Source: Deltaproteobacteria bacterium (GTDB taxonomy: Bacteria; Myxococcota_A; UBA9160; PR03). From it: a stretch of 64,000 bases of DNA. Below are positions 1 to 8,750 of this stretch, in pieces. Positions within the stretch are counted from its first letter, which is position 1; each line of letters opens with the position of its first letter. A program made the position numbers and the translations under genes. The notes below the pieces were generated by a model. That model did no database searches, had not been told where the DNA came from, and worked only from the letters and a program-made list of their open reading frames with translations. The stretch is taken from assembly GCA_035063765.1 (NCBI GenBank), contig JAPSFT010000007.1:186001-250000 (forward strand). The letters run 5' to 3'.

Positions 1-1
1 C

Positions 2-766
2 GAGGGCAACCTCTTCCACCTGCGCGAACACGCGCACGCGCTGACGGCGGCGATCGAGGCCTACGAGAAGCTGGTCGCCGACGAGGCCGGCGCGCTCGGG
101 CCGCGCGTGGCCGAGCTCCGCGAGGCCCACGACCTCCCGTTCGTGATCGGCGACCTGCCCGCACTCCTGGCCGGCTGCGAAGAGGGCGTCTCGCGCGCGA
201 GCGCGATCGTGAAGGACCTGCGCAGCTTCTCGCGCACCGACAGCGGGCGTAGCTCGCAGGTCGACCTGGCCGGCGCGCTCGACGCGGCGCTGAACCTGCT
301 GCGCAGCCGGCTCGGCGCGATCGAGATCGTGCGCGACTACCAGCCGATCCCGCCGGTCGAGTGCCTGGAGGGCCAGATCAGCCAGGTCTTCGTGAACCTG
401 CTCGCGAACGCCGCCGACGCGATCGGCGAGCGCGGCCGGATCGTGCTGCGCACGCGCGCGCTGGGGGACGAGCGGGTGGTGGTCGAGGTCGAGGACGACG
501 GCCGCGGGATCGCCGAGGCGGATCTCGGCCGCATCTTCGAGCCCTTCTTCACGACCAAGGAGGTCGGCCGCGGCACCGGGCTCGGGCTCGCGATCTCCTA
601 CGGCATCGTCACCCGCCACGGCGGCGAGATCCGGGTCACGAGCGAGCCCGGGCGCGGCGCCTGCTTCGCGGTCGAGCTCCCGGTGCGCGGGAGCGAGGCG
701 GATCAGGGAGCGCCGCGGCCCAGGTTGCCGGGCTCGAAGACCGCGTCGTCCACCCCGTCCTCGTAG
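2..766 (+). CDS. Sensor histidine kinase, C-terminal part (cut by window start)
   Basis: The reading frame is open from the left edge, so the N-terminus and probably the phospho-accepting His lie outside. What remains is the end of a dimerisation helix region followed by a complete HATPase_c domain. An N box (VNLLANAADAI), a G1 box (VEDDGRGI), an F box (FEPFFTTKEVG) and a G2 box (GTGLGLAI) are visible in order. It should bind ATP and autophosphorylate a His in a two-component pathway; the partner is not visible. The last 64 nt overlap the 3' end of the convergent LolA-like gene, so the final 20 or so residues are low-complexity and may not matter. Family is sure, signal unknown. Confidence 0.9.
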   Translation, partial: EGNLFHLREHAHALTAAIEAYEKLVADEAGALGPRVAELREAHDLPFVIGDLPALLAGCEEGVSRASAIVKDLRSFSRTDSGRSSQVDLAGALDAALNLLRSRLGAIEIVRDYQPIPPVECLEGQISQVFVNLLANAADAIGERGRIVLRTRALGDERVVVEVEDDGRGIAEADLGRIFEPFFTTKEVGRGTGLGLAISYGIVTRHGGEIRVTSEPGRGACFAVELPVRGSEADQGAPRPRLPGSKTASSTPSS

Positions 767-1509
767 CGGATCTTCGAGAAGCTGAGCACGGTGCGGTGCC
801 CGGTGCGGTGGTTCGCCACCTCCGTGCGCAGCGCCGTCCAGATGCCCTCCACCGGGGCCAGCTCGGTGTGGTGGACGGTCTTCAGGTGCTGGCCCTTGCG
901 GTCCCAGTAGTCGGCGCGCCGCGAGATCCAGAGCTCGGCGTCGATGCACGACACCACGCGGCCGTAGCCGAGCTCGCGGGCGGTGCCCTCGTCCACGGGG
1001 ACCGCCTCCAGCTGGTAGCAGCGATGGCCGTCCACGCTGTCCTCGCCGATCGTGGCCCAGCGGTAGTCCTCGATCGCGAGCTTGGTCTCCTTCTTCACGT
1101 CCTCGTAGCTGAGGTCGGTCCCGAAGAAGGAGGCGCCGCGGTCGCTGGCGGCGATCCGGCGCACCTTGCGATGGGCGGGCAGGTAGAGCCAGACGTCGTC
1201 GTCGCGGCCGCCGTCGGCGTAGTCGTAGGTGAGGAACGCGGTGCCGGCGATGACCGCGGGCTCGACGAAGAACACGGTGGTCTTCTTGTCGTCCCCGAAG
1301 TACTTGCGGAAGATGGTTGCCACCCGGCTGCGCGTGCGCCCCTTGGCGTCGATCAGCTCCATCCGGACCTCGCGGCGCTGGGCCACGCCCTCGGAGCGGG
1401 CGTTGACGCGCTGGGCCAGCTCCAGCCCGGCCGGAGGCCCGGCGGCGGCGGCGAAGGCGACGACGCTCGCGAGCGCCAGGGCGAGTGCAGCGGGCAGGCG
1501 GTGCGGCAC
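703..1509 (-). CDS. LolA-like outer-membrane lipoprotein-sorting family protein
   Basis: A 268-residue exported protein starting at GTG with AGGAGG four bases upstream. Residues 1-23 form a cleavable-looking signal peptide (Leu/Ala core, ending AFAAAAG). The body matches the LolA-like family often annotated outer membrane lipoprotein-sorting protein (PF17131 type): an antiparallel beta half-barrel with motifs such as DDDVWLYLPAHRKVRRI, SFFGTDLSYED and the C-terminal FSKIRYEDGVDDAVFEP. Members are periplasmic and are frequently encoded beside MMPL/RND exporters. Here an MMPL exporter lies 2.1 kb away on the other strand, after the divergent asnB gene. A role as periplasmic lipid or lipopeptide carrier for that exporter is inference. 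Confidence 0.85.
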   Translation of the reverse strand: MPHRLPAALALALASVVAFAAAAGPPAGLELAQRVNARSEGVAQRREVRMELIDAKGRTRSRVATIFRKYFGDDKKTTVFFVEPAVIAGTAFLTYDYADGGRDDDVWLYLPAHRKVRRIAASDRGASFFGTDLSYEDVKKETKLAIEDYRWATIGEDSVDGHRCYQLEAVPVDEGTARELGYGRVVSCIDAELWISRRADYWDRKGQHLKTVHHTELAPVEGIWTALRTEVANHRTGHRTVLSFSKIRYEDGVDDAVFEPGNLGRGAP

Positions 1510-1639
1510 GAAGCCTCCTCTCGGGCGGCGAGCATAGTCGAAAGCAGTTGCACCCTTCGACCATCCGTGGCGTAATGCCCGCGCGATCGCACCCCCTCGC
1601 CGACGACCCCTGGCGGCCGATGGGAGGAACCTTCACTCC

Positions 1640-3607
1640 ATGTGTGGCTTCGCGGGGATCCTGCGCCTGGGACAGCGCCCGCTTCCCCCTCCTTCCACGG
1701 TACGCCGCATGCTCGCGACGATCGCGCACCGCGGTCCCGACGAGGCGGGCGAGCTCCTCGGCCCCGACCTGCAGGTCGGGGTGGCGCGGCTGTCGATCAT
1801 CGACGTGAAGGGCGGTCACCAGCCGGTGTGGGGCTGCGGCGACGCGCTCGCGTGTGTCTACAACGGAGAGCTCTACAACCACCACGAGCTGCGCCGCGAG
1901 CTCGCGGCGAAGGGCCACCGGCTGCGGAGCGAGAGCGACTCGGCCGTCCTCCCCCACGCCTACGAGGAGTGGGGCGCGGACCTGCTCCGGCACCTGCGGG
2001 GCATGTTCGCGCTGGCGCTCTGGGACGCGCGCGAGCGGCGCCTGCTGCTGGCCCGCGACCGGCTCGGCATCAAGCCGCTCTACGTGGCCGAGACGCCGGA
2101 CTTCCTGGTCTTCGGCTCCGAGATCAAGGCGCTGCTGGCCTCGGGCCTGGTGCCCCGCGAGATCGACCGCGACGCGCTCGACGACGTGCTCTCGCTCTCC
2201 TACCCGTGCCCGCCGCGCACCCTCTTCCGGCACGTGCGCGAGCTCCGCCCGGCGCACTGGCTGGAGGCGCGCCCGGGCCGCCCCCCGGGCACCCCGCACC
2301 GCTACTGGCGCGCGCCCTTCGTCCCGCGCGGCGAGCACCGCCGGGTCACCCGCCGCGACGCGCAGGCCGAGCTGCGCGAGCTGCTGCGCCGCAAGGTCTA
2401 CGAGCACCTGCAGTCCGACGTGCCGGTCGCGACCTACCTGTCGGGCGGGCTCGACTCCTCCGCGCTGTCCGCGCTGGTGACCGAGGTGACGGGCGATCCG
2501 CCCACCACCTTCTCGATCGGCTTCTCGTCGCCCGAGCACGACGAGAGCAGCTTCGCAGCCCGGATGACGGCCGCCCTCGGCGCGCCGAACCACACGGTCG
2601 TCTGCGACCGCAGCACCGCCGACCACTACCCCGAGGCGCTCTGGCACATGGAGCTGCCGCTCCAGTTCCCGCTGGTGCTGCCGCTCGCGCAGCTCTCGGC
2701 GCGCGCGCGCAGCGCGGGCTTCAAGGTGGTGCTGACGGGCGAAGGCGCCGACGAGCTGCTCGGGGGCTACGACTGCTTCCGCGCCGACAAGATGCGCCGG
2801 ATCTTCGACCGGCCGCTCCTGCGCGCGCTGCGGCCCGCCGTGTACCGGCGGCTCTACTCCTGGCACGGCCTGCCCGAGGGCACCGTCGACATGATGCTGG
2901 CGAACCAGGCACGCTCGCGCGAAGTGGAGCGGCGCTTCGGCGGCGTGTACCCGGCCTGGTTCGACATGTGGACCACCCTCGACCTCGACCGCCAGCGCCT
3001 GCTCGCCCCGGATGGACGCCGCGTCCGCCCGGCCGACGAGCCGCCCGAGGGCTTCCTCGACCTGCTCCCGGACGGTGTCGGCGAGCTGCACCCCTTCGAC
3101 GCGGTCCTGGCCCTCGAGCTCGAGAGCCGCCTGCCCTCGTGGATGCTCGCGATCGGCGACCGCGCCTCGATGGCGAACGGCGTCGAGGCGCGCGTTCCGT
3201 TCCTCGACCACGAGCTGGTCGAGTACCTGGTTCCCCTCGCGCCGGCGCTCAAGATGCGGGGCTTCACCGAGAAGGCGCTCCTGCGCCAGGCCGTCGGCGA
3301 CCTGCTCCCGGCGGAGATCGCGAGCCGCCAGAAGCGCCCCTTCTACACGCCCTTGAAGAGCTGGTTCTTCTCGGAGGGCGCGCCCGAGTACGTCGAGGAC
3401 GTGCTGGGCGCACGCGCGCTCCGCGACGCCGGGCTCTTCGACCCGGAGGTCGTGGCCCGCCTGCGCCGCGACATCCTGCGGGTGCCGGACGGCCACCTGC
3501 TCCGGGTCCAGCACGAGTGGGTCCTGGTGCTCGTCCTCGGGGTCCAGATCCTCCACCGGCTGTTCGTGGCCGAGCCGCCGGGGTCGAGCCGGCCCGCCTG
3601 GGCATGA
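1640..3607 (+). CDS. asnB: Asparagine synthase (glutamine-hydrolysing), AsnB family
   Basis: 655 residues, the usual AsnB length. It begins MCGFAGI, so Cys2 becomes the N-terminal nucleophile of the class II glutaminase domain (about 1-200, with RGPDEAG, RLSIID and YNGELYN). The synthetase domain carries the ATP pyrophosphatase loop SGGLDSS near 268-274 and later LTGEGADELLGGYD. It makes an amide from a carboxylate using glutamine and ATP. The MMPL exporter begins 10 nt downstream and an N-acyltransferase follows, so the substrate may be an amino acid or acyl-amino acid rather than free aspartate; that is inference. A second, clearly different AsnB-type gene lies at 53.5 kb. Confidence 0.92.
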   Translation: MCGFAGILRLGQRPLPPPSTVRRMLATIAHRGPDEAGELLGPDLQVGVARLSIIDVKGGHQPVWGCGDALACVYNGELYNHHELRRELAAKGHRLRSESDSAVLPHAYEEWGADLLRHLRGMFALALWDARERRLLLARDRLGIKPLYVAETPDFLVFGSEIKALLASGLVPREIDRDALDDVLSLSYPCPPRTLFRHVRELRPAHWLEARPGRPPGTPHRYWRAPFVPRGEHRRVTRRDAQAELRELLRRKVYEHLQSDVPVATYLSGGLDSSALSALVTEVTGDPPTTFSIGFSSPEHDESSFAARMTAALGAPNHTVVCDRSTADHYPEALWHMELPLQFPLVLPLAQLSARARSAGFKVVLTGEGADELLGGYDCFRADKMRRIFDRPLLRALRPAVYRRLYSWHGLPEGTVDMMLANQARSREVERRFGGVYPAWFDMWTTLDLDRQRLLAPDGRRVRPADEPPEGFLDLLPDGVGELHPFDAVLALELESRLPSWMLAIGDRASMANGVEARVPFLDHELVEYLVPLAPALKMRGFTEKALLRQAVGDLLPAEIASRQKRPFYTPLKSWFFSEGAPEYVEDVLGARALRDAGLFDPEVVARLRRDILRVPDGHLLRVQHEWVLVLVLGVQILHRLFVAEPPGSSRPAWA

Positions 3608-3617
3608 GAGCGCGGAC

Positions 3618-6116
3618 ATGAAGCCGGACTGGCTCGGGTGGAGCGAGCTGCCGGTGCGGCGCCCGCGCCTCGCGCTCGCGCTGGCCGGGGCGGCGACCGC
3701 CGTCCTGCTCGCGGGCCTCGGCCGGCTCCAGATCGACTCCTCGCTGGAGGCGATGGCCGTGCAGGGGGACCCGCTGCACGCCGCGCACGAGCGTCACAAG
3801 GAGGTGTTCGGAAGCGACGAGATCCTCTCGATCGCCCTGCCCTTCGAGGACGCGCTCGCCCCGCAGGCGCTGGCGCTGCAACGGCGGCTGGCCCTGGCGA
3901 TCGAGTCGGTGCGGACGGTCGAGGAGGTCGAGTCGCTCGCCACCGTGGACGACGTGGCGGGCGACGGGGATGCCCTCGACATCGCGCCCCTGGTGCCGGA
4001 GGGCGACCCGGCGGCCCTGCTCCCCGAGGAGATCGAGGCGATCCGCGCCCGCGTGGCGCGCAACCCCCTGCTCCCGGGCTGGCTGGTCTCCCGCGACGGC
4101 CGCACCGCTGCGCTCCAGGTGCGCTTCGACTACGCGAGCAGCGAGCCCGAGCGCAACGCCGCCCTGGCCGCGATCGACACCCTCCTGCGCCAGGAGCTCG
4201 GCGCGCGCCCCTATCACCTGGCCGGCCACCTGTTCATGAAGAGCGAGATCGCGCACACGATCACCCGGGACCTGCAGCTCCTCCTGCCGGCGACGATCGC
4301 CGTGATGGCGCTGCTGCTGGTGGTGGCGATGCGCTGCTGGGTCAGCGCGCTCGCGAGCCTGGGCGGGGTCCTGCTGGCGGTCGCGTGGATGCTCGGGGCG
4401 ATGGGCTGGGCGGGGATCCCGCTCACGGCGCTCTCGAACGCGGCGCCGACGATCCTGCTCGCCGTCGGCACCGCCTACGTGCTGCACGTGGCGGCCGCGG
4501 CGCAGCGCCACGCGGCGAGCGGCGCCGGGCCCGCCGAAGCGGCCACGCACGCGCTCCGCCACGTGCGCTTCGGGATGGTCGGAGCGGGCCTCACGACGCT
4601 CGTGGGCTACGCCTCGCTCACCCTCTCCCAGGTGCCGGTCGTGAACGGCTTCGGCTGGGCGCTGGTGCTGGGGATCGTGGCCGTGATGGCCATCGGCCTG
4701 TTCGTGCTGCCCGCCGTCTTCGCGCTGTGGGCGACGCGGCCCGCGCAGAGCCTGCTCGGGCCGGACCCCCGGCTCGGCCGCGTGCTGCTCGGGCTGGCGC
4801 GGCTCGCCGTGCGCCACGCACGCGCCGTGCTCGCCGCGGCGATCGGGGTCGCCGGGCTCGCCGCGCTCACGCTCCCGCTGCTCCGGGTGGACTCGAGCGG
4901 CCCCAACCGCTTCCCCGAGGACTCGCGCTTCCGGCGCTCCTCGGAGTTCTACCGCGCCCAGCTCTCCGGCGACGTCGTCGAAGGGGTGTACCTCTCGGGG
5001 CCGCGCGAACACTTCTACGAGCCCGAGGTGCTGCGCCGGATCCAGGCCTTCCAGCGCGACGCCGAGGCGCTGCCGGAGATCGACGAGAGCGTCTCGATCG
5101 CGGACTACGTGGCGCTCATGAACCGCGAGATGGAGGGCGGCGCCGACGAGGCGCTGCGGATCCCGGACTCGCGCGAGGCGGTCGCACAGTACCTCTTCCT
5201 GTACGGAGCCTCGGGCGATCCCGGTGAGCTCGACGAGCTCGTCGACCCCGACGCCGGGCGCGCCCGCATCGTGCTCGCGGCGACGGTGCCGTCGAGCACG
5301 GCGAGCGCGGTCCTGCGTGCGCGCCTCGAGGAGCTGGCCGAGCGCCACCTGGCCGCGGAGACCGGCCCGGACGCGGTCGTCAGCACGGAGATCCTGCTCT
5401 CGCGCGCCGCCGACGTGGTCGTGCAGGAGCAGGTGCGGGGCTTCGCCTGGGCCCTGGCGCTGATCCTCGTGATGGTGGCCGCGAGCTTCCGCTCGCTCGG
5501 AGCCGGCCTCCACCTGCTGCTGCCCAACGGGCTCCCGCTGCTGCTGAACCTGGCGGTCATGGCACTGCTCGGGATCCCGCTCGGCGACGCCACCGCGATC
5601 ATCTCCGCCACCTGCCTCGGGATCGCCGTGGACAGCACCATCCACACCATGGCGGAGACCCGCTCGGCCGAGCGGCGCTGCGGCTCGCGCCACGCAGCCG
5701 TGGCCCACGCCCTGCTGACGGTCGGCCGCCCGATCGTGGTGACCGGGATCCTGATCATCGCCGGCTTCAGCATGCTGCTGCTCTCGGACTTCCGCTCCGT
5801 GCGCGAGCTCGGCTTCTTCACGGCGCTCACCATGGTCTTCTGCCTGATCGGCGACACCGTCGTGGCGCCGAGCCAGCTCTGCGCGGCCGGCGGCGCGGAG
5901 GACCCGAGGGCGCGGCCGGTCGTGGTGGGCGCCGGCCGCCTGCTCGCCGCCGCCCTGCTGCGCGAGCGCCCGGGCGGCCGGCCGGCGCTCGAGTGGGTCG
6001 ACCCCGAGCTCGCGCAGGCCCCGCCGGCGCCAGGCGGGGAGCTCGTGTTCCACGCTCTCGAGGCCGGCGACGCGCCCGGGTGGGTCGCGGCCGGCTCGGC
6101 CGAGGAAGGAGCCTGA
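3618..6116 (+). CDS. MMPL/RND-superfamily exporter
   Basis: 832 residues with RND layout: one membrane helix near 16-37, a large periplasmic loop (about 40-215), a helix cluster (about 217-374), another helix near 400-419, a second loop (420-605) and a second cluster (607-751), then a cytoplasmic tail. This duplicated pattern is that of MMPL and sterol-sensing-domain-like exporters, which move lipids, hopanoids or lipopeptides from the inner membrane with proton motive force. It starts 10 nt after asnB, and its stop overlaps the next start by one base (TGATG), so the three genes are probably co-translated. Substrate cannot be read directly; the neighbouring N-acyl amino acid synthase suggests a lipoamino acid. 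Confidence 0.9.
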   Translation: MKPDWLGWSELPVRRPRLALALAGAATAVLLAGLGRLQIDSSLEAMAVQGDPLHAAHERHKEVFGSDEILSIALPFEDALAPQALALQRRLALAIESVRTVEEVESLATVDDVAGDGDALDIAPLVPEGDPAALLPEEIEAIRARVARNPLLPGWLVSRDGRTAALQVRFDYASSEPERNAALAAIDTLLRQELGARPYHLAGHLFMKSEIAHTITRDLQLLLPATIAVMALLLVVAMRCWVSALASLGGVLLAVAWMLGAMGWAGIPLTALSNAAPTILLAVGTAYVLHVAAAAQRHAASGAGPAEAATHALRHVRFGMVGAGLTTLVGYASLTLSQVPVVNGFGWALVLGIVAVMAIGLFVLPAVFALWATRPAQSLLGPDPRLGRVLLGLARLAVRHARAVLAAAIGVAGLAALTLPLLRVDSSGPNRFPEDSRFRRSSEFYRAQLSGDVVEGVYLSGPREHFYEPEVLRRIQAFQRDAEALPEIDESVSIADYVALMNREMEGGADEALRIPDSREAVAQYLFLYGASGDPGELDELVDPDAGRARIVLAATVPSSTASAVLRARLEELAERHLAAETGPDAVVSTEILLSRAADVVVQEQVRGFAWALALILVMVAASFRSLGAGLHLLLPNGLPLLLNLAVMALLGIPLGDATAIISATCLGIAVDSTIHTMAETRSAERRCGSRHAAVAHALLTVGRPIVVTGILIIAGFSMLLLSDFRSVRELGFFTALTMVFCLIGDTVVAPSQLCAAGGAEDPRARPVVVGAGRLLAAALLRERPGGRPALEWVDPELAQAPPAPGGELVFHALEAGDAPGWVAAGSAEEGA

Positions 6117-6859
6117 TGCCGAATCCGCTCGCCCGCCTGATCGACCAGCGTGTCGGCCCCTGCTTCGAGTTCGGCGGCTATCGCTTCGCGCGCGCGGAGA
6201 CGGACGGCGAGCGCCGGGCGGTCTACCAGCTCCGCCACGAGGTGTACGCGGAGGAGGGCTTCATCCGCGCCGAGGAGTTCCCCTCCGGAGAGTTCCAGGA
6301 CGCCTACGACGCCGTCTCGGTCCAGATCCTCGTGCGCGACGCGGGCGGCGCCCCGGTCGGCACGACCCGCTTCGTGCTGCCCTCCGAGCTCGGCTTCCCG
6401 ACCGAGCGCTTCTTCGACTTCGAGCCGCCGGAGGTGGCGCGCGATCGGCTCGGCGAGTACGGGCGGCTCGCGATCCGGGACGGCCATCGCGGAGGCACGC
6501 GCGCGCCGATGCTGGGCATGCTGAAGGCGGTGTTCGAGGTGATGGTCGAGCACCGGATCACGCACGTCTTCGCGTTCCTGCCCCCGAAGCTGGCGGCGTC
6601 CTACGCGGCGCTCGGCTGCGTGTCGGTGCCCCTGCGCACGCTCCCCCCGCGCGAGGAGACGCTCGCCCGGCGCCGGCCGATGCGCGACTACTTCGCCCGC
6701 CAGCCGGTGGCGCCGGTGCTCTTCGACCTGGGCCAGATGCTGCGCGAGATGGGCGCGTCGCCCGACCGCCGCGAGGCCGGCTACGCCTGGGGCCGGGGCC
6801 CGGGGGTGGAGCCGATCGGCCCTCGGGCGCCCGGCGGGGTCCCGAAGCCGGGCCGCTGA
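6116..6859 (+). CDS. PEP-CTERM/exosortase-associated N-acyltransferase (N-acyl amino acid synthase type)
   Basis: 247 residues; the ATG overlaps the exporter stop (TGATG), which decides this start over longer readings. The N-terminal half has the GNAT/autoinducer-synthase-like pattern of this family (YQLRHEVYAEEGF near 36-48, then a Phe/Asp-rich stretch and GEYGRLAIRDGHRG), as in FeeM-type N-acyl amino acid synthases. These join an acyl group from acyl-ACP to an amino acid amine. Members cluster with exosortase/PEP-CTERM genes, fitting the six PEP-CTERM proteins in this window. The last 30 residues are Gly/Pro/Arg-rich and probably unstructured. Substrate is unknown. Confidence 0.85.
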   Translation: MPNPLARLIDQRVGPCFEFGGYRFARAETDGERRAVYQLRHEVYAEEGFIRAEEFPSGEFQDAYDAVSVQILVRDAGGAPVGTTRFVLPSELGFPTERFFDFEPPEVARDRLGEYGRLAIRDGHRGGTRAPMLGMLKAVFEVMVEHRITHVFAFLPPKLAASYAALGCVSVPLRTLPPREETLARRRPMRDYFARQPVAPVLFDLGQMLREMGASPDRREAGYAWGRGPGVEPIGPRAPGGVPKPGR

Positions 6860-6903
6860 GACCTCCTCCCCCGCGCGGCTCAAGGAAGCCCACCGGGAAC
6901 CGA

Positions 6904-6909
6904 TATTCA
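6904..6909 (+). promoter_or_regulatory. Putative -10 hexamer for near-leaderless transcription
   Basis: TATTCA sits 5 nt before a GTG and 8 nt before the ATG of the response regulator/kinase. Transcription starting 6-7 nt after the hexamer would begin at or next to the start codon. No clear -35 is visible. Confidence 0.4.
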
Positions 6910-6917
6910 GTCGCGTG

Positions 6918-8084
6918 ATGCTGGCCTCGCGACCGCGCATCCTCGTGGTGGACGACGAGCCGCGTGCGCTCGAGTTGCTGGTGCGCTCGCTGCGCCGCGT
7001 GGGCGAGGTCGTGACGGCGTCCTCGGCCGACGCCGCGCAGGCGCTGCACAGCGGAGCGCGCTTCGACCTGGTGATCTCCGACCAGCGCATGCCGGGCTCG
7101 ACCGGGGTCGAGCTCCTGAGCCGGATCGCGGAGAGCGACGAGAACGTCGGGCGCATCCTGCTGACGGGCTACACGGACCTCGAGACCTCGGTCGAGGCGA
7201 TCAACCGCGGCCGCGTGCACGCCTACCTGCACAAGCCCTGCTCGACGCCGGACCTGATGGCCACGGTGGCCGCCGTGCTCCAGCGCGTCGGGCTCGCGCG
7301 CGAGAACCAGCGCCTGCTCGCGGTGGTGAGCGAACAGAACGCGCAGCTCGGCGAGGCGCTCGAGTCGCTGCAGCGGGCCCAGGACAAGCTGGTGGGGAGC
7401 GAGCGGCTGGCCGCGATCGGCCGGATGGGCGCGATGATCGTGCACGACCTGCGCGGCCCGCTGGCGGCGATCCGCTCCGCGGGCGAGGAGGTACGCCGCG
7501 AGGGCACCGAGCGCGCCGCCCCGGCGCTCGGCGAGCTCGGGCGCGAGGTGCTCGACGAGGCGGCCCGCCTCGAGCGGATGTGCAGCGAGCTGCTCGAGAT
7601 CGCGCGCGCGAGCGAGCTGCCCGGGGTCCTCCGCCGGGAGCTGATCGACGACGCCGTCGCGACCGCGCTGGCCGCCCTCTCCCACGAGGCCTCGCTCCAG
7701 GGCGTCGAGATCGAGCTCGACCTGCACGCGGACGTGCTGGTCGCGATCGACGAGCAGGCCCTGCGGCGCGCCCTCCACAACCTCGCGCGCAACGCCTTCG
7801 AGGCGATGCCCGAAGGCGGCCGCCTGCTCGTGCGCAGCGTCCGGGACGGCGACCACGCCGTCCTGACCCTCACCGACAGCGGCCCCGGCATCGCCGCCGA
7901 GATCGCCGGCCGCCTCTTCGAGCCCTTCGCGACCTTCGGCAAGCCCGCCGGCTGCGGGCTCGGGCTGGCGGTCGTGCGCAAGGTCGTCGAGGACCTCGAC
8001 GGCACGATCTCGGTGGCCAAGGCGGAGGGCGGCGGCGCCTGCTTCGAGATCCGGCTGCCCCTCGCCTTCGCCGCGGATTCCTGA
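6918..8084 (+). CDS. Hybrid response regulator-histidine kinase
   Basis: 388 residues. An N-terminal receiver domain (1-120) has the acidic pair VVDDE, the phospho-acceptor Asp55 in LVISDQRMPG and the conserved Lys in HKPC. A short coiled coil (about 125-160) leads to a HisKA-like helix with His176 in MIVHDLRGPLAAIR, and then a HATPase_c domain with N box (HNLARNAFEAM), G1 (TDSGPGI) and G2 (GCGLGLAVV). Receiver-first kinases usually receive phosphate from another kinase and pass it on. The ATG is preceded in frame by GTG at 6915, an alternative start. It stands alone with no output regulator beside it, so the pathway is unknown. Confidence 0.9.
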   Translation: MLASRPRILVVDDEPRALELLVRSLRRVGEVVTASSADAAQALHSGARFDLVISDQRMPGSTGVELLSRIAESDENVGRILLTGYTDLETSVEAINRGRVHAYLHKPCSTPDLMATVAAVLQRVGLARENQRLLAVVSEQNAQLGEALESLQRAQDKLVGSERLAAIGRMGAMIVHDLRGPLAAIRSAGEEVRREGTERAAPALGELGREVLDEAARLERMCSELLEIARASELPGVLRRELIDDAVATALAALSHEASLQGVEIELDLHADVLVAIDEQALRRALHNLARNAFEAMPEGGRLLVRSVRDGDHAVLTLTDSGPGIAAEIAGRLFEPFATFGKPAGCGLGLAVVRKVVEDLDGTISVAKAEGGGACFEIRLPLAFAADS

Positions 8085-8105
8085 GAGCCGGCGCGCGCGG
8101 CGCCG

Positions 8106-8750
8106 TCAGGGCGCGAGCGCGCCCTCCAGGAACGCGCGCAGCTCGCGCTTGCGCGAGGCCAGCACCTCGGGCGCGCGCGGGTCGCCGCGCAGGGCGGCGG
8201 CCGGAACGTGGTGGAAGACGGCCGGGTAGAGGAGCACGAGCCCCATCAGGTTCAGGACGGTGTGTCGCACCGGGACGTAGCGGATCACGCCGGCCGCGCG
8301 CGCGCGGGCCAGCCAGGCGCCCACCAGCGCGAGCACGCGGTCGATCGCGTCCACCTCGCCGGGCGCGGCCACGAAGGGATCGCGCAGGCCCCCCTCGGTC
8401 TGGCGCGTCGTCACCAGGAGCCGCATCAGGAGCCGCGCCGAGGCGGGCTCGGCCGCGAAGTGGTCGGCGCTCGCCTCGAGCGCCCCGAGCAGCGACTCGA
8501 AGCGCGGCGGCTCCTCGGCGAGGAGCGGCTCGAGGCGCGCGAGCAGCCGCTCGGCGAGCCCGCGATGGACCTCGCGCGCGAGCTCCTCCTTGCTCCGGAA
8601 GTGGTGGAAGAGGGAGCTCTTGTGGAGGCCCACCAGGTCCGCCACCTGCTGCAGGCTCGTGCCCTCGTAGCCGTGCTCGGCCAGGAGCTCGAGGGCGGCC
8701 TCGAGGATGCGCTGCCGGGGGCTCTCGATCTCGGCCGTCGCGCTCCTCAC
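8106..8750 (-). CDS. TetR/AcrR-family transcriptional regulator
   Basis: 214 residues; an N-terminal TetR helix-turn-helix at about 13-60 (RQRILEAALELLAEHGYEG, then the recognition helix around GLHKSSLFHHFRSKEEL). The C-terminal helical part is a ligand pocket of unknown specificity. The GTG start overlaps the stop of the upstream ferritin-like gene by 4 nt (GTGA), so both are made from one message. A perfect 14-bp palindrome lies ahead of that operon at 9819-9832 and is the obvious candidate for its own operator, giving autoregulation. The regulator/operator pairing is inference from position and symmetry. Confidence 0.9.
   Translation of the reverse strand: MRSATAEIESPRQRILEAALELLAEHGYEGTSLQQVADLVGLHKSSLFHHFRSKEELAREVHRGLAERLLARLEPLLAEEPPRFESLLGALEASADHFAAEPASARLLMRLLVTTRQTEGGLRDPFVAAPGEVDAIDRVLALVGAWLARARAAGVIRYVPVRHTVLNLMGLVLLYPAVFHHVPAAALRGDPRAPEVLASRKRELRAFLEGALAP

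Noticed and set aside
3264-6053. Long antisense open frame over the MMPL gene
   Set aside because: Typical shadow in high-GC DNA: Arg/Ala/Gly/His-rich, no domain, and the opposite strand has a clear membrane protein. Similar frames over 20.8-25.0 and 32.4-38.8 kb were left out for the same reason.
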